Shown piece after piece: positions 1-6,977 of a stretch of DNA of 13,578 bases. This stretch comes from CAYQAJ01 sp964415245 (lineage in GTDB: Bacteria; Planctomycetota; Planctomycetia; Pirellulales; Pirellulaceae), in NCBI GenBank assembly GCA_964415245.1, contig CAYQAJ010000135.1:1-13578 (forward strand), in the 5' to 3' direction. Each line of letters begins with the position of its first letter. The stretch's first letter is position 1. The notes beneath the pieces are model-generated. The model did no database searches. It was not told the DNA's origin and saw only the letters and a program-made list of their open reading frames with translations. Position numbers and translations under genes: made by a program.

Positions 1-203
1 GGCGGCCAAGTGCCGATTGAGGCCACCATCGGCATTTCGGCAGATTGCTGGTCGTGGTCCGATTCACCCGAAGTTTGGCCCACCTTGGCCAAGAACTTCT
101 CCCGACAACCCTCGCAGCAGAAGTAGAATGTCTGCCCGTCGCGCTCGACTCGCAGGTCGGTCGATTCGTCGACTTCCATGCCGCAAATGGGGTCCTTGGC
201 CAT
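1..203 (-). CDS. YHS-domain protein, partial (C-terminus beyond left edge)
   Basis: Reading the minus strand from the ATG at 203 gives an open frame that continues past position 1 (67 complete residues). It starts MAKDPICGMEVD and continues with FYFCCEGCREKFLA at about residues 26-39. The DPICGMxV motif followed by a YFCCxxCxxxF motif is the signature of the YHS domain, a small Cys-rich fold linked with metal binding. YHS domains occur alone or at the N-terminus of copper- or heavy-metal-translocating P-type ATPases. The domain is followed by a His/Asp/Gln-rich stretch. An in-frame TAA lies only three codons upstream of the ATG and an AAAGGGA sequence lies just before it, so this start is well fixed. 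It diverges from the hydrolase gene, with a 137-bp shared upstream region. Whether it is a stand-alone YHS protein or the front of an ATPase cannot be seen here. Confidence 0.85.
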   Translation of the reverse strand, partial: MAKDPICGMEVDESTDLRVERDGQTFYFCCEGCREKFLAKVGQTSGESDHDQQSAEMPMVASIGTWP

Positions 204-340
204 TTCCCTTTAGTCCGGTGGTGAGTGAAGGCTCGATGTCAAAGTGCAGCGTCTGCGCCCCGACGATGGTATTGTATGGTGCGGGCAATGCCAAGGAGCA
301 CCGCGAGCCGCGTTTCGCGCGAAATCAAAGGAGTCCCGAA

Positions 341-2806
341 GTGAGAACTCCCTCGACTGTTTGGATGCCGACCGCCGCGCTATTCTTCACGGCGATCTGT
401 GCAGTTACGTGCCCGCCCGCCCGCGCCGACGACGTCGAGCACTTGCCCGACACTCAGCCGCTTACGGCCGAGGGTGATCTATCGTTCGAGGTGCTGCACC
501 GCGTCGACCGGTACATGCTGCGGCGCATCGAAGAGTCGGTGGTCGATCGGCAGAAGCACTGGCACCGCGACTACACGTCGGCCGACGCCTACCGCAAATC
601 GGTGGAGCCCAATCGGGCACGGCTGCGACGGATCATCGGCGTTGTCGACGAGCGCGTACCGCCAAGTGAGTTGGAGCTTGTCGCTACGCATAGCGGTAGC
701 AAAGTCGCCTCTCGCTCCGCGAGAGGGCGTTCTCTCGCGGAGCGAGAGACGACATCAGACGGACTCATCGCCGAGTCGGAGCACGTGCGGGTCTACGCGG
801 TCCGCTGGGGCGTGCTCGATGGCGTTGAAGCCGAGGGGCTGCTGCTGGAGCCGAAGGGCGAGCCAATCGCTCAGATCGTCGCTCTGCCCGATGCCGACGT
901 GTCGCCCGAGATGCTCGTGGGCTTGGCCGATGGTGTACCCGTGGAGTCGCAGTTCGCGCGTCGTCTGGCCGAGGCCGGGTGCCGCGTGCTGGTACCGACG
1001 CTCATCGACCGCGACAACACGTTCTCGGGCAACCCGCGGGTGCGGATGACGAACCAGACCCACCGCGAATTCATCTACCGCCAAGCGTACTTCATGGGGC
1101 GGCACATCATCGGCTACGAAGTGCAAAAGCTGCTGGCGGCGGTCGACTACTTTTCGATGCGCGAAGCGGCCAACCGCGAAGCCAAGAATGGCAAGTCGAA
1201 CGATGCAGACAAGCGGGCCGCTGGACCGATCGGCGTGGCGGGGCACGGTGAAGGGGGGCTGATCGCGCTGTATGCCGCGGCGCTGGACGAGCGCATCGAC
1301 GCGGTGCTGGTGAGCGGCTACTTCCAACAGCGCGAGGGCGTTTGGCAGGAGCCGGTATACCGAAACGTATGGGGTTTGCTGGAAGAGTTCGGCGACGCGG
1401 AAATCGCCTCGCTCATCGCGCCGCGCGGGCTCGTCGTCGAAGCGTGCATCGGGCCCGAAGTGCCCCGTCCCCCTCCGTCGCGCGACGGCCGGAGCGAGGC
1501 CGCATCGGGCCGCCTCACCACGGCGCCGCTTGACTCGGTGCAAGTTGAGTTCGCCCGCGCACAACAGCAATTCGGCAAACTTGGCCTTGGTAAGCAGATA
1601 TCGCTGGTTATCAGCGACGAGGGCAAAGGACGGTACGGCACGCGCTCCGCATGCCAGGCGCTGCTCGATCGACTGGGCGTCAAGGTCGAATTGCCGAACC
1701 ATAACAACGACGGCGCAAAGCGCGACGCCGCCTGGGCCGATTCCCGCAGCTCGTTCGACCCGCGCTCACGCATGAAGCGGCAGTTCGAACAACTTGTCGA
1801 TCACGTGCAGTTGTTGGCACGCCAAAGCCCCGACGCGCGCAAACAATTCTGGTCGCGTGCTGATTCATCGAGCCTCGAGCGCTGGCGGGCGAGTTGCCGC
1901 GAGTACCGCGACTACGTGCATCGCGAGATCATCGGCTGGCTTCCGCCCGCGTCGCTTCCGCCCAATGTCCGCACGCGGCTGATCTACGACACTCCGCGTT
2001 GGAAGGGGTACGAAGTAGTGCTCGACGTGTGGCCCGAGGTAATCGCCTACGGCATTCTGCTGGTTCCCCGCGACCTGGAGACGGGCGAGCGGCGGCCGGT
2101 GGTCGTGTGTCAGCACGGGCGCGGCGGGCGACCGCAGGATGTGTGCAACCCCGACGAAGACACGCGGGCCTATCATTCGTTCGGTGCCCGACTGGCCGAT
2201 CAAGGGTTCGTGGTGTTCGCGCCGCAAAACCTGTTCATCGGCGAGGAAGAGTACCGCATGCTGCAGCGGAAGTGCACGCCGCTCAAGACCACGTTCTTCG
2301 GCCCCATGGTGCGAGAGCACGAGCAGGCGCTTCATTGGCTGGCGAGTCTGCCGTTCGTCGACGCCAAGCGAATCGGCTTTTACGGTCTGTCGTACGGCGG
2401 CAAGAGCGCCATGCTGATTCCGGCCGTTGTCGAGGGATACGCACTCTCGATCTGCTCGGGCGACTTCAACGAGGAGGTGTGGAAGCACGTGAGCATCGAC
2501 TCGCCCTACAGCTTTATGTTCACGATCGAGCACGACCACAGCGAGTTCGACTTCGGCGACAAGGTGAACTACGCCGAGCTCGCCGGGCTGATCGCGCCGC
2601 GGCCGTTCTTCGTCGAGCGCGGTCACCGCGACGGCGTGGCGCCCGACGAATGGGTGGCGTACGAATACGCCAAGGTGCGGCGGCTGTACGCGGAACTAGG
2701 GATCGGCGATCAGACGGGCATCGAATTCTTCGATGGCGTCCACGAAATCCACTTGCAGGGGACATTGGAGTTCCTGCGCAAGCACTTGGATTGGCCGGAG
2801 CGGTGA
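341..2806 (+). CDS. Secreted tandem alpha/beta hydrolase (dienelactone hydrolase / acetyl xylan esterase-like)
   Basis: The GTG at 341 is preceded by AAAGGAG at 327-333 (7-nt spacing) and followed by an export signal ending ARA|DD (residue 29), giving 821 aa. The frame is open back to 17, but that part reads as noise and overlaps the divergent YHS gene. Two alpha/beta-hydrolase-like halves are visible. The first (about residues 40-450) has GHGEGG at 301-306, where the nucleophile elbow carries Glu instead of Ser, so it is probably non-catalytic. The second (about 500-821) has an HGRGG oxyanion-type motif at 592-596, the elbow GLSYGG with Ser684, a likely acid Asp764 in GHRDGV and a likely base His801 in GVHEIH. 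It is therefore probably a periplasmic or secreted ester hydrolase; the substrate is unknown. A palindromic element lies in frame at residues 123-136. The gene converges on the propeller gene. Confidence 0.85.
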   Translation: MRTPSTVWMPTAALFFTAICAVTCPPARADDVEHLPDTQPLTAEGDLSFEVLHRVDRYMLRRIEESVVDRQKHWHRDYTSADAYRKSVEPNRARLRRIIGVVDERVPPSELELVATHSGSKVASRSARGRSLAERETTSDGLIAESEHVRVYAVRWGVLDGVEAEGLLLEPKGEPIAQIVALPDADVSPEMLVGLADGVPVESQFARRLAEAGCRVLVPTLIDRDNTFSGNPRVRMTNQTHREFIYRQAYFMGRHIIGYEVQKLLAAVDYFSMREAANREAKNGKSNDADKRAAGPIGVAGHGEGGLIALYAAALDERIDAVLVSGYFQQREGVWQEPVYRNVWGLLEEFGDAEIASLIAPRGLVVEACIGPEVPRPPPSRDGRSEAASGRLTTAPLDSVQVEFARAQQQFGKLGLGKQISLVISDEGKGRYGTRSACQALLDRLGVKVELPNHNNDGAKRDAAWADSRSSFDPRSRMKRQFEQLVDHVQLLARQSPDARKQFWSRADSSSLERWRASCREYRDYVHREIIGWLPPASLPPNVRTRLIYDTPRWKGYEVVLDVWPEVIAYGILLVPRDLETGERRPVVVCQHGRGGRPQDVCNPDEDTRAYHSFGARLADQGFVVFAPQNLFIGEEEYRMLQRKCTPLKTTFFGPMVREHEQALHWLASLPFVDAKRIGFYGLSYGGKSAMLIPAVVEGYALSICSGDFNEEVWKHVSIDSPYSFMFTIEHDHSEFDFGDKVNYAELAGLIAPRPFFVERGHRDGVAPDEWVAYEYAKVRRLYAELGIGDQTGIEFFDGVHEIHLQGTLEFLRKHLDWPER
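709..748. repeat. In-frame palindromic (REP-like) element inside the hydrolase gene
   Basis: This is a perfect 17-bp inverted repeat, 709-725 against 732-748, with a 6-nt loop (GGCGTT). The left arm contains TCTCGCTCCGCGAGAG. It sits inside the hydrolase coding sequence and is translated as an Arg/Ser-rich stretch (SRSARGRSLAERE) without breaking the frame. The surrounding protein reads like ELVAT and TTSDGLIAE, consistent with an insertion of roughly 20-25 codons between them. Similar Ser/Arg-coding palindromes are familiar to me as dispersed repeats in planctomycete genomes; that attribution is from memory and was not searched. Confidence 0.8.
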
Positions 2807-2827
2807 GGACGGGCAGCCCGGTCAGTT

Positions 2828-2848
2828 GTCCGTGGTCCGTTGTCCGTT
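2828..2848. repeat. Three tandem 7-bp GTCCGTK repeats
   Basis: GTCCGTG, GTCCGTT and GTCCGTT stand head to tail, 22 bp after the hydrolase stop codon. Related GTCCGTT/GTCCGTG strings are, from memory, common between genes in planctomycete genomes, where they get translated as SVVRCPL-like spurious peptides. No function is evident. Confidence 0.6.
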
Positions 2849-2907
2849 GCAGAGCACCCGATTCGTCTCTGGGTTGCGACTGCGAGCGCGAGTCGTGAAC
2901 TCAAATC

Positions 2908-3036
2908 AGAGCTTATCCAAGAACCGTCCCGGAGAAGGGGACAGGCACATTTTGCTCCGCGGAACCCGGGAAAACGGGGCACTATCGAGCGGCTCCGCAA
3001 AATGAGCCAGTCCCCGACGGCTTTTGGATAAGCTCT
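2908..3036. repeat. 129-bp nested inverted-repeat element between convergent genes
   Basis: The outer arms are a perfect 13-bp inverted repeat, AGAGCTTATCCAA at 2908-2920 against TTGGATAAGCTCT at 3024-3036. Pairing continues imperfectly into CCGTC/GACGG. The inner arms are GGGGACAGGCACATTTTGC at 2937-2955 against GCAAAATGAGCCAGTCCCC at 2997-3015, with 17 of 19 positions pairing. The element ends 4 bp before the stop codon of the minus-strand propeller gene. The transcript from either strand could fold into a long hairpin, so it may end transcription from both convergent genes. The GGGGACAGGCAC...GTCCCC pattern resembles REP-type elements mobilised by REP-associated tyrosine transposases. No transposase is in the window, and that link is inference. 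Confidence 0.75.
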
Positions 3037-3040
3037 TAGA

Positions 3041-4429
3041 TTACGGTTGCCGTTCCGATTCGGGGATGTGGATGACCGTCATGCCGCAGCAGTCCCAGGC
3101 GCGGCTGCCGCGGCTAACGTTCCAGGTGACGTAGAGCTTGTCGCCCTGGGGATCGACGGCCGTGGCATACGTGCCCTTGAGCGTGAATCCGTATTTCTTC
3201 GTGTAGAACGGTTCGAGAAAGGCGATCACTTTTTTGTCGCCGGTTTTTACGTCGAATTGTACGACGGCCGTTCCGTCCCGGTCGCTGCCGCCGTGGGCAC
3301 CGGGCACGTAGTACAGGTATCGGCCGCTGGGGTCGGCGTCGATCGACGCGACGTACGCCTGCGATGCGACGGCGGCGGTGCCGATCTTTCGCGCCTCTTC
3401 GGTCTTGGTGTTGAACGACCAGATGGCGGCGTCGTCCGATCGCTGGCCCAGCGACACAGTGTAGATGAAACCTTGCGGCGTCTCCTGCGTGGCGGCCCGC
3501 ACGCCGATCGTGGCCCCTTCTACGTGGACCGGCTTCTTGTCCGACGCCGGGTCGAATCGCACGAGCGGCCCCTCGTCGGTACCGGGCACAAAGTAAACGC
3601 GGCCCGTCGATCGGGCGAACATCATGTACCGCGCCGGACCGTCGGGACCGGAGTACAGCAACTTCCCGTTCTTCGCGTCGTAAACGAAGAAGCGTATGCC
3701 TTCTTCCTCGCGATCGAATGCGGCAGCGGTTCCCCCGTAATAAATGAGTCGATCGGGGTCGAGCACGCCGCAGGGAATCGCGTGCTTGGGCACCGGACCG
3801 TGTGCGACGACCTGCGTTTCGCCGGTTTCCGGGTTGGTGCGGAGAATCCAGTCGCCCTCGTAGTGGAACGCGTCGGTGGTGGCGCGGGGCGACCCTCGAT
3901 GCGTGGCGTAGTAGAGCCAGCCATCGCTGCCCAGGTCCAGGCGGGTGTGGACTTTTCCCGGTGTGTAGTGGCCCAACGGGAGCTTGAGAAACTTCGATAC
4001 GTCGACCAGGTGGCGGAGCGTCTGCCTATCGGGGTCGTACTCGAACACATGCGCCGTGCCGGTGCCGTGTGTGCCGTCGCCTTTGCCGCTGATCGCCAGG
4101 TGGTCGCCGATGGCGGAATAGTACTTTCCGTTGGCCGCCAGGGAGTCGCCCCAGTTCGACCACGGCGCGCCGAGATAGTCCTGGCCGGGATAGAACAGGA
4201 AGTCGACCGTGGGCGGGGTCTTGGCAACTGCGACACCGCTGTTGAGCGTGTCGGGCGGTTTCAGAAACTCGTCGGAGCGGTCGGTGACGATCGTCTTTCC
4301 ATCGGGCAACTTCGGCGGGAATGTCAAAACTTCTTGAGCGCGGGCCGGTGAACTGCGTTCCAGAGCGCCGCAAACCAACAGCGCGGAGAGCAGAAGAATA
4401 ACGCGGACAACACGCTTGCGGTTTCGCAT
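3041..4429 (-). CDS. Secreted beta-propeller-like protein of unknown function
   Basis: The chosen start is the ATG at 4429 (462 aa), because it gives a classic export signal: MRNRKRVVRV, a hydrophobic core LLLSALLVCGAL, and a cleavage site near ARA|QE. A GGTGA sequence lies 4 nt before it. An in-frame ATG at 4459 would add 10 residues and sits only 7 nt after the preceding stop, so it remains possible through translational coupling. The mature protein contains recurring blade-like strands with DG/NG turns: LGSDGWLYYATH, DPDRLIYYGG, STGRVYFVPG, DPSGRYLYYVPG and DPQGDKLYVTW. This resembles WD40/YVTN/SMP-30-type propellers. No catalytic residues can be assigned. Blade-like repeats run through most of the protein. 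It is the last gene of the six-gene minus-strand run and ends against the 2908-3036 inverted repeat. Confidence 0.7.
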   Translation of the reverse strand: MRNRKRVVRVILLLSALLVCGALERSSPARAQEVLTFPPKLPDGKTIVTDRSDEFLKPPDTLNSGVAVAKTPPTVDFLFYPGQDYLGAPWSNWGDSLAANGKYYSAIGDHLAISGKGDGTHGTGTAHVFEYDPDRQTLRHLVDVSKFLKLPLGHYTPGKVHTRLDLGSDGWLYYATHRGSPRATTDAFHYEGDWILRTNPETGETQVVAHGPVPKHAIPCGVLDPDRLIYYGGTAAAFDREEEGIRFFVYDAKNGKLLYSGPDGPARYMMFARSTGRVYFVPGTDEGPLVRFDPASDKKPVHVEGATIGVRAATQETPQGFIYTVSLGQRSDDAAIWSFNTKTEEARKIGTAAVASQAYVASIDADPSGRYLYYVPGAHGGSDRDGTAVVQFDVKTGDKKVIAFLEPFYTKKYGFTLKGTYATAVDPQGDKLYVTWNVSRGSRAWDCCGMTVIHIPESERQP

Positions 4430-4466
4430 TGCATCACCATCGATTCGTGTGAAATCCATCGGAAGT

Positions 4467-6146
4467 CTACTGCCGCTTCACCGTGATCCGCTGATTCACC
4501 TTCACGTCGAACACGTTGACGCTCCCCTTGCCGTGCGGAAAGACGACGTGCACGTCGACGCGCTCTTCGCTCCCTAGTCCAAAGTGGGCCACCGCTTCTT
4601 GCGACGATGCATACCCGAAGCCCGTGGCGATTTCGCGGAATCCCAGCAGCTTCTCCCATTGGCCCGATTTCCCGGGCTGGTAGAGAAACACCCGCGAGCC
4701 GATGCCCATGCGGTTAACGCCATCGGCGCCTTCGACCTGCACTTCGAGCCAGTTGCCGCCCTGGGTTTCGTTTCGCAGCAGCATCGACGGCAGCTCTACC
4801 CACCAGTTGGGCAGGAACATGTCGAGCCGGCCGTCGCGGTCGAAATCGCAGGTGGGCCCCGGGGCACAGTAGAGGATCTTGCGATCGGCGATCATTTTCT
4901 CGAAGAACGGGCCAGAGCGCTTGAGGGCGCGATCCTCGACCGTGGGAAAATCGTTCACGCGCAGCGCGTACTCCTCGAAGCGCGGGAGCCCATCGCGATT
5001 GCCCAGGTTGCGAAAGATGACGGGATGCGGCTTGCCCTCGGCAAACTTCACGATGCTGGTGTAAATGTCGGGTCGCCCGTCGTTGTCGAAGTCCTGCATC
5101 TCGACGTGCGGCCCTTTCAGCGGCAGTGGAACGAGCCCGGCCGCATCGGTGATGTCTTCGAATCGGGGCACGCCGTCGGCGATACCGCGGTTCAGGTAAA
5201 GCCGGTTGGGCACGCCCTCGACCCACGGATGGTCGTAATGCTGGCCCAGGACGACGTCCGGCAGCGCGTCGCCGTTCACGTCGCCGATCGCCACGCCGCA
5301 CACCATGTCGTCGCCTTTGGCGGTGGGCCAGGCAAACACGTCGTGGCTGCCGGGCGGTTCGCGAAAGTGGCCGTGCCCGTCGTTCACGAGCAAGTAGTTG
5401 CCCAGCGTCGAGGCGAGAAAGATGTCGGGCCAGCCGTCCATGTTCACGTCGGCAGCCGCGACACCGAGGCCGGCGGCTTTTTCGGGAAGACCGGCGTCTC
5501 GGGAAACGTCTTCAAACTTCAGCTCGCCCAGGTTCTTGAACAGCCGCGAGCTGTTGGTGGTCGAGCCGTTGTAGCCGATGTGAGGCTCTTCACCAACCAG
5601 AAGATCGAGCAGACCGTCGCCGTCGAAATCGAGCACGGTCGCGCTGCGACCGCCGAACGCCGCCGGGCAAGCGCCGCTATCGTCCGACACATTCGTAAAC
5701 TTGCCGCCGCCGTCGTTGCGAAACAGCGTGCAACCGGCCAGCGCATGGCCCGAGCGCGCGGCGAGCTTGCTGTCGGCCGCAGCCGGCATGCTGCTGACGT
5801 AGAGGTCGAGGTCGCCGTCGTTATCCAGGTCGGCAAACAGCACGCCGGTCGCGCGGGCGGAAATTTGCAACTGCGGCTGCTTGTCGAGCTCGAACTTGCC
5901 CTTGTGGTTGCGAAAGAAAAGATTGGGCTGGGTGTCGGGATAGTGGAACGTGCCGATGTAGAGATCGGCCCAGCCGTCGCCATCGACGTCGCCCCATCCC
6001 GCGCCGTGCCCCATGATGCCAAACGCTGAGGGCAGAATGCCGACCTCCTGGGTTACATCGCGAAACGAGAAAGGGCTTTCCTGTGCGTGGGCAAAAGAGC
6101 AAAGTGCCAACGCGAACGCGGGCAGCATGGCGCGGCGGCAAATCAT
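4467..6146 (-). CDS. Secreted CRTAC1-like protein with FG-GAP/VCBS repeats and ASPIC/UnbV C-terminus
   Basis: A start at the ATG 6146 (559 aa) gives the signal MICRRAMLPAFALALCSFAHAQ, cleaved after AHAQ. The GTG at 6149 and a TTG at 6167 are alternatives; AGGG lies 8 nt before the GTG. At least seven calcium-binding FG-GAP/VCBS-type loops follow in order: DVDGDGWADLY, DLDNDGDLDLY, DFDGDGLLDLL, DVNMDGWPDIF, DVNGDALPDVV, DFDNDGRPDIY and DFDRDGRLDMF. These predict a seven-bladed integrin-like propeller. The C-terminal part (NRMGIGSRVFLY, then VVFPHGKGSVNVFDV) matches the ASPIC/UnbV module found after FG-GAP repeats in the CRTAC1 family. Such proteins are exported and probably act in binding or adhesion; the ligand is unknown. 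It lies 33 bp after the DUF5989 gene and 37 bp (or 7 bp) before the propeller gene, so it is probably co-transcribed with both. Confidence 0.88.
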   Translation of the reverse strand: MICRRAMLPAFALALCSFAHAQESPFSFRDVTQEVGILPSAFGIMGHGAGWGDVDGDGWADLYIGTFHYPDTQPNLFFRNHKGKFELDKQPQLQISARATGVLFADLDNDGDLDLYVSSMPAAADSKLAARSGHALAGCTLFRNDGGGKFTNVSDDSGACPAAFGGRSATVLDFDGDGLLDLLVGEEPHIGYNGSTTNSSRLFKNLGELKFEDVSRDAGLPEKAAGLGVAAADVNMDGWPDIFLASTLGNYLLVNDGHGHFREPPGSHDVFAWPTAKGDDMVCGVAIGDVNGDALPDVVLGQHYDHPWVEGVPNRLYLNRGIADGVPRFEDITDAAGLVPLPLKGPHVEMQDFDNDGRPDIYTSIVKFAEGKPHPVIFRNLGNRDGLPRFEEYALRVNDFPTVEDRALKRSGPFFEKMIADRKILYCAPGPTCDFDRDGRLDMFLPNWWVELPSMLLRNETQGGNWLEVQVEGADGVNRMGIGSRVFLYQPGKSGQWEKLLGFREIATGFGYASSQEAVAHFGLGSEERVDVHVVFPHGKGSVNVFDVKVNQRITVKRQ

Positions 6147-6179
6147 CACGTCGTTAGCCCTGCGCAATCATGGGAAGGT

Positions 6180-6425
6180 TCAAATGAACGGATAAATGAA
6201 CGGGCCGACTGTGCCCACGAGAATCACCAGCAGGCTCAGCACCAGCAGTATGACGACGATGGGAATGAGCCACCACTTCTTGTTGTGGATCAAAAAGTCC
6301 CAGTATTCGGCCAACAGACCGGGCGGCTTTTCTCGAGCCGCTGTGACGAACTCTTCGACGTCGGATGACGGCGTGGTTTCGTCCGGACGGGAGGAATCGT
6401 CATTGGGAGTCGGAGCGTTCGTCAT
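6180..6425 (-). CDS. DUF5989 family small membrane protein
   Basis: This is an 81-residue protein. The ATG at 6425 is preceded by AGGAAA with 5-nt spacing. The N-terminal 25 residues are polar and acidic (PTPNDDSSRPDETTPSSD). Next comes a conserved-looking amphipathic block, FVTAAREKPPGLLAEYWDFLIHNKKWW (residues 26-52, split here as FVTAAREKPPGLLAEYW and DFLIHNKKWW), and then one membrane helix at about 53-72. The block plus single helix is what I recognise as DUF5989, a family repeatedly found beside carbamoyltransferases and SxtJ-like proteins. The biochemical role is unknown; a small membrane anchor or adaptor for the carbamoyltransferase is the obvious guess. The frame is open further upstream, but that part is an intergenic repeat. 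It is the fourth gene of the run, 53 bp after sxtJ-like. Confidence 0.82.
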   Translation of the reverse strand: MTNAPTPNDDSSRPDETTPSSDVEEFVTAAREKPPGLLAEYWDFLIHNKKWWLIPIVVILLVLSLLVILVGTVGPFIYPFI

Positions 6426-6443
6426 AACGCTTTCCTGATCAAG

Positions 6444-6465
6444 CCCTCGCTTACGCTTCGGGTTT
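6444..6465. repeat. Planctomycete-type dispersed repeat ('NPKRKRG' repeat)
   Basis: On the minus strand this reads AAACCCGAAGCGTAAGCGAGGG, 18 bp upstream of the DUF5989 start. Translated in the frame of DUF5989 it gives NPKRKRG, a spurious peptide I recognise as extremely frequent at the mis-called N-termini of planctomycete genes. It lies in the short gap between the SxtJ-like and DUF5989 genes, so it is probably transcribed within the operon. The recognition is from memory; a genome-wide count was not possible. Confidence 0.65.
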
Positions 6466-6478
6466 CGATGCGTGGGCG

Positions 6479-6895
6479 TCAGTACTGCCGGAAGTAGCGC
6501 TTTACGTCGCGGTTGGTCTTTCGCGCGATCCAGTAAGTCGAAGCGTCGGGCTCGAAGCGGCGCTTCATGGGATCGTATCCCAACAGTCTGCATGCCAGGC
6601 CGACCGGCGTAAACACCAGGAAATACACTGCCGCTAAAAGAACGAGCGACACCACCCACCCGATCGGATAGCCGATGCCCATCCAGACGAGGTAAACCGG
6701 GCGCACGGCGAGTGGGGCGATCAGGCCGATTGCGCCCACCAGCGCGCCGACAGCCGCTGCGACGACGGGCAAGACGATCGCGCCAGTGCGCAAGTGCCAA
6801 ACGGCGGCGAATGCGGCGGCAATTACGAGCAAAAACAACGCGAATGCCCGCAGCATGCGGCGCGAGGGGTTGGTGTTGAATTCAATGAGGGGCAT
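6479..6895 (-). CDS. SxtJ-like membrane protein
   Basis: From the ATG at 6895 the protein is 138 aa and starts MPLIEFNTNPSRRMLRAFA. The frame is open to 6970, but the extra residues cross a hairpin repeat and look non-coding. Three hydrophobic segments are visible at about residues 15-35, 38-62 and 74-100. A basic tail follows, LGYDPMKRRFEPDASTYW then RDVKRYFRQY. The short N-terminal block, the helices and the C-terminal DP...R...D...YW...YFRQ(Y/F) pattern match the SxtJ family, named after a saxitoxin-cluster gene and usually found next to a carbamoyltransferase gene. Its function is not established; an accessory or membrane anchor of the carbamoyltransferase is plausible. No clear ribosome binding site is seen. 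It lies 82 bp downstream of the carbamoyltransferase gene. Confidence 0.82.
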   Translation of the reverse strand: MPLIEFNTNPSRRMLRAFALFLLVIAAAFAAVWHLRTGAIVLPVVAAAVGALVGAIGLIAPLAVRPVYLVWMGIGYPIGWVVSLVLLAAVYFLVFTPVGLACRLLGYDPMKRRFEPDASTYWIARKTNRDVKRYFRQY

Positions 6896-6919
6896 GGTTG
6901 AATTTGTGCTTGTCTGTAA

Positions 6920-6939
6920 CCCCCGGCTTCCGCCGGGGG
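6920..6939. repeat. GC-rich hairpin (REP-like) between carbamoyltransferase and SxtJ-like genes
   Basis: An 8-bp perfect stem, CCCCCGGC at 6920-6927 against GCCGGGGG at 6932-6939, with a TTCC loop. On the transcribed (minus) strand no U-run follows, so it is not a typical intrinsic terminator. It looks like a dispersed palindrome, and could stabilise or attenuate the operon mRNA between the two genes. Confidence 0.6.
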
Positions 6940-6977
6940 CTGTTCTTAGTAATCGCGCTCCGGGCAGCACATCACGT

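Noticed and set aside
17..340. Upstream extension of the hydrolase reading frame
   Set aside because: The residues are low-complexity Arg/Pro-rich, the stretch overlaps the divergent YHS gene, and a good ribosome binding site plus signal peptide mark the GTG at 341.
3047..4351. Long plus-strand open frame antisense to the propeller gene
   Set aside because: It has Arg/Val-rich composition with no motif. The minus-strand frame has a signal peptide and blade repeats.
4584..6029. Long plus-strand open frame antisense to the CRTAC1-like gene
   Set aside because: It is a mirror of the periodic DxDxDG codons on the other strand. No start signal or domain is seen.
6426..6800. N-terminal extension of DUF5989 in the same frame
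   Set aside because: It crosses the NPKRKRG repeat and overlaps the SxtJ-like gene. AGGAAA marks the ATG at 6425.
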